Part shown: positions 6,039 through 6,051 of the stretch, piece after piece
Layout: every line of letters starts with the position of its first letter
Position numbering within the stretch: the first letter of the stretch is position 1
Source of the DNA: Planctomycetota bacterium
Lineage (GTDB): Bacteria > Planctomycetota > Phycisphaerae > SM23-33 > FEN-1343
Assembly (NCBI GenBank): GCA_013203365.1
Contig: JABMQG010000539.1
Coordinates: 1 to 6,051 of the forward strand
DNA: 6,051 nt
Reading direction: 5' to 3'
Notes under the pieces: generated by a model
The model's database searches: none
Seen by the model: only the letters and a program-made list of their open reading frames with translations
What the model was told of the DNA's origin: nothing
Made by a program: the position numbers and the translations under genes

Positions 6039-6051
6039 CCAGAATTTACTA

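Overview
This window appears to come from a moderately GC-rich bacterium, judged by eye; no composition was computed. Several starts lack a clear Shine-Dalgarno site, and the four enzymes, above all the ATP-grasp protein, are rich in cysteine. An environmental, possibly anaerobic lineage such as Planctomycetota would fit, but that is a guess and nothing here fixes the taxonomy. All six genes I can support lie on the minus strand, so the window reads from right to left.

Right end (5976-6051): a regulatory region with a perfect 6-6-6 inverted repeat (6004-6021) lying on a putative -10 element, overlapped by a second inverted repeat, with GTCA half-sites recurring every 18-19 bp. It sits directly upstream of a TetR-family repressor gene (5292-5975), which probably regulates itself and the genes after it.

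Middle (1240-5223): four enzyme genes packed as one operon with gaps or overlaps of +3, -11 and -25 nt. In order of transcription they are a small pyruvoyl decarboxylase of the SpeD family that lacks the usual AdoMet-contact motif, an Acetyltransf_6/FemAB-like GNAT acyltransferase, an ATP-grasp carboxylate-amine ligase, and a fold-III PLP-dependent amino-acid decarboxylase (ODC/DAPDC/LysA-like). Two unrelated decarboxylases next to an amide-forming ligase and an acyl- or aminoacyl-transferase suggest that the operon makes a small amide-linked amine, peptide or polyamine-like metabolite under TetR control. I cannot name the product, and I do not recognise a characterised pathway with this set of four. 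No carrier protein, transporter or aminopropyltransferase is visible in the window.

Left end (1-1113): a separate gene for a YdjM-type (DUF457, 'metal-dependent hydrolase') membrane protein. Its 3' end runs off the window after 371 codons without a stop. It is separated from the operon by 126 nt and has its own candidate promoter so close to the ATG that the message may be leaderless. I saw no tRNA, rRNA, CRISPR array, insertion sequence or attachment site.
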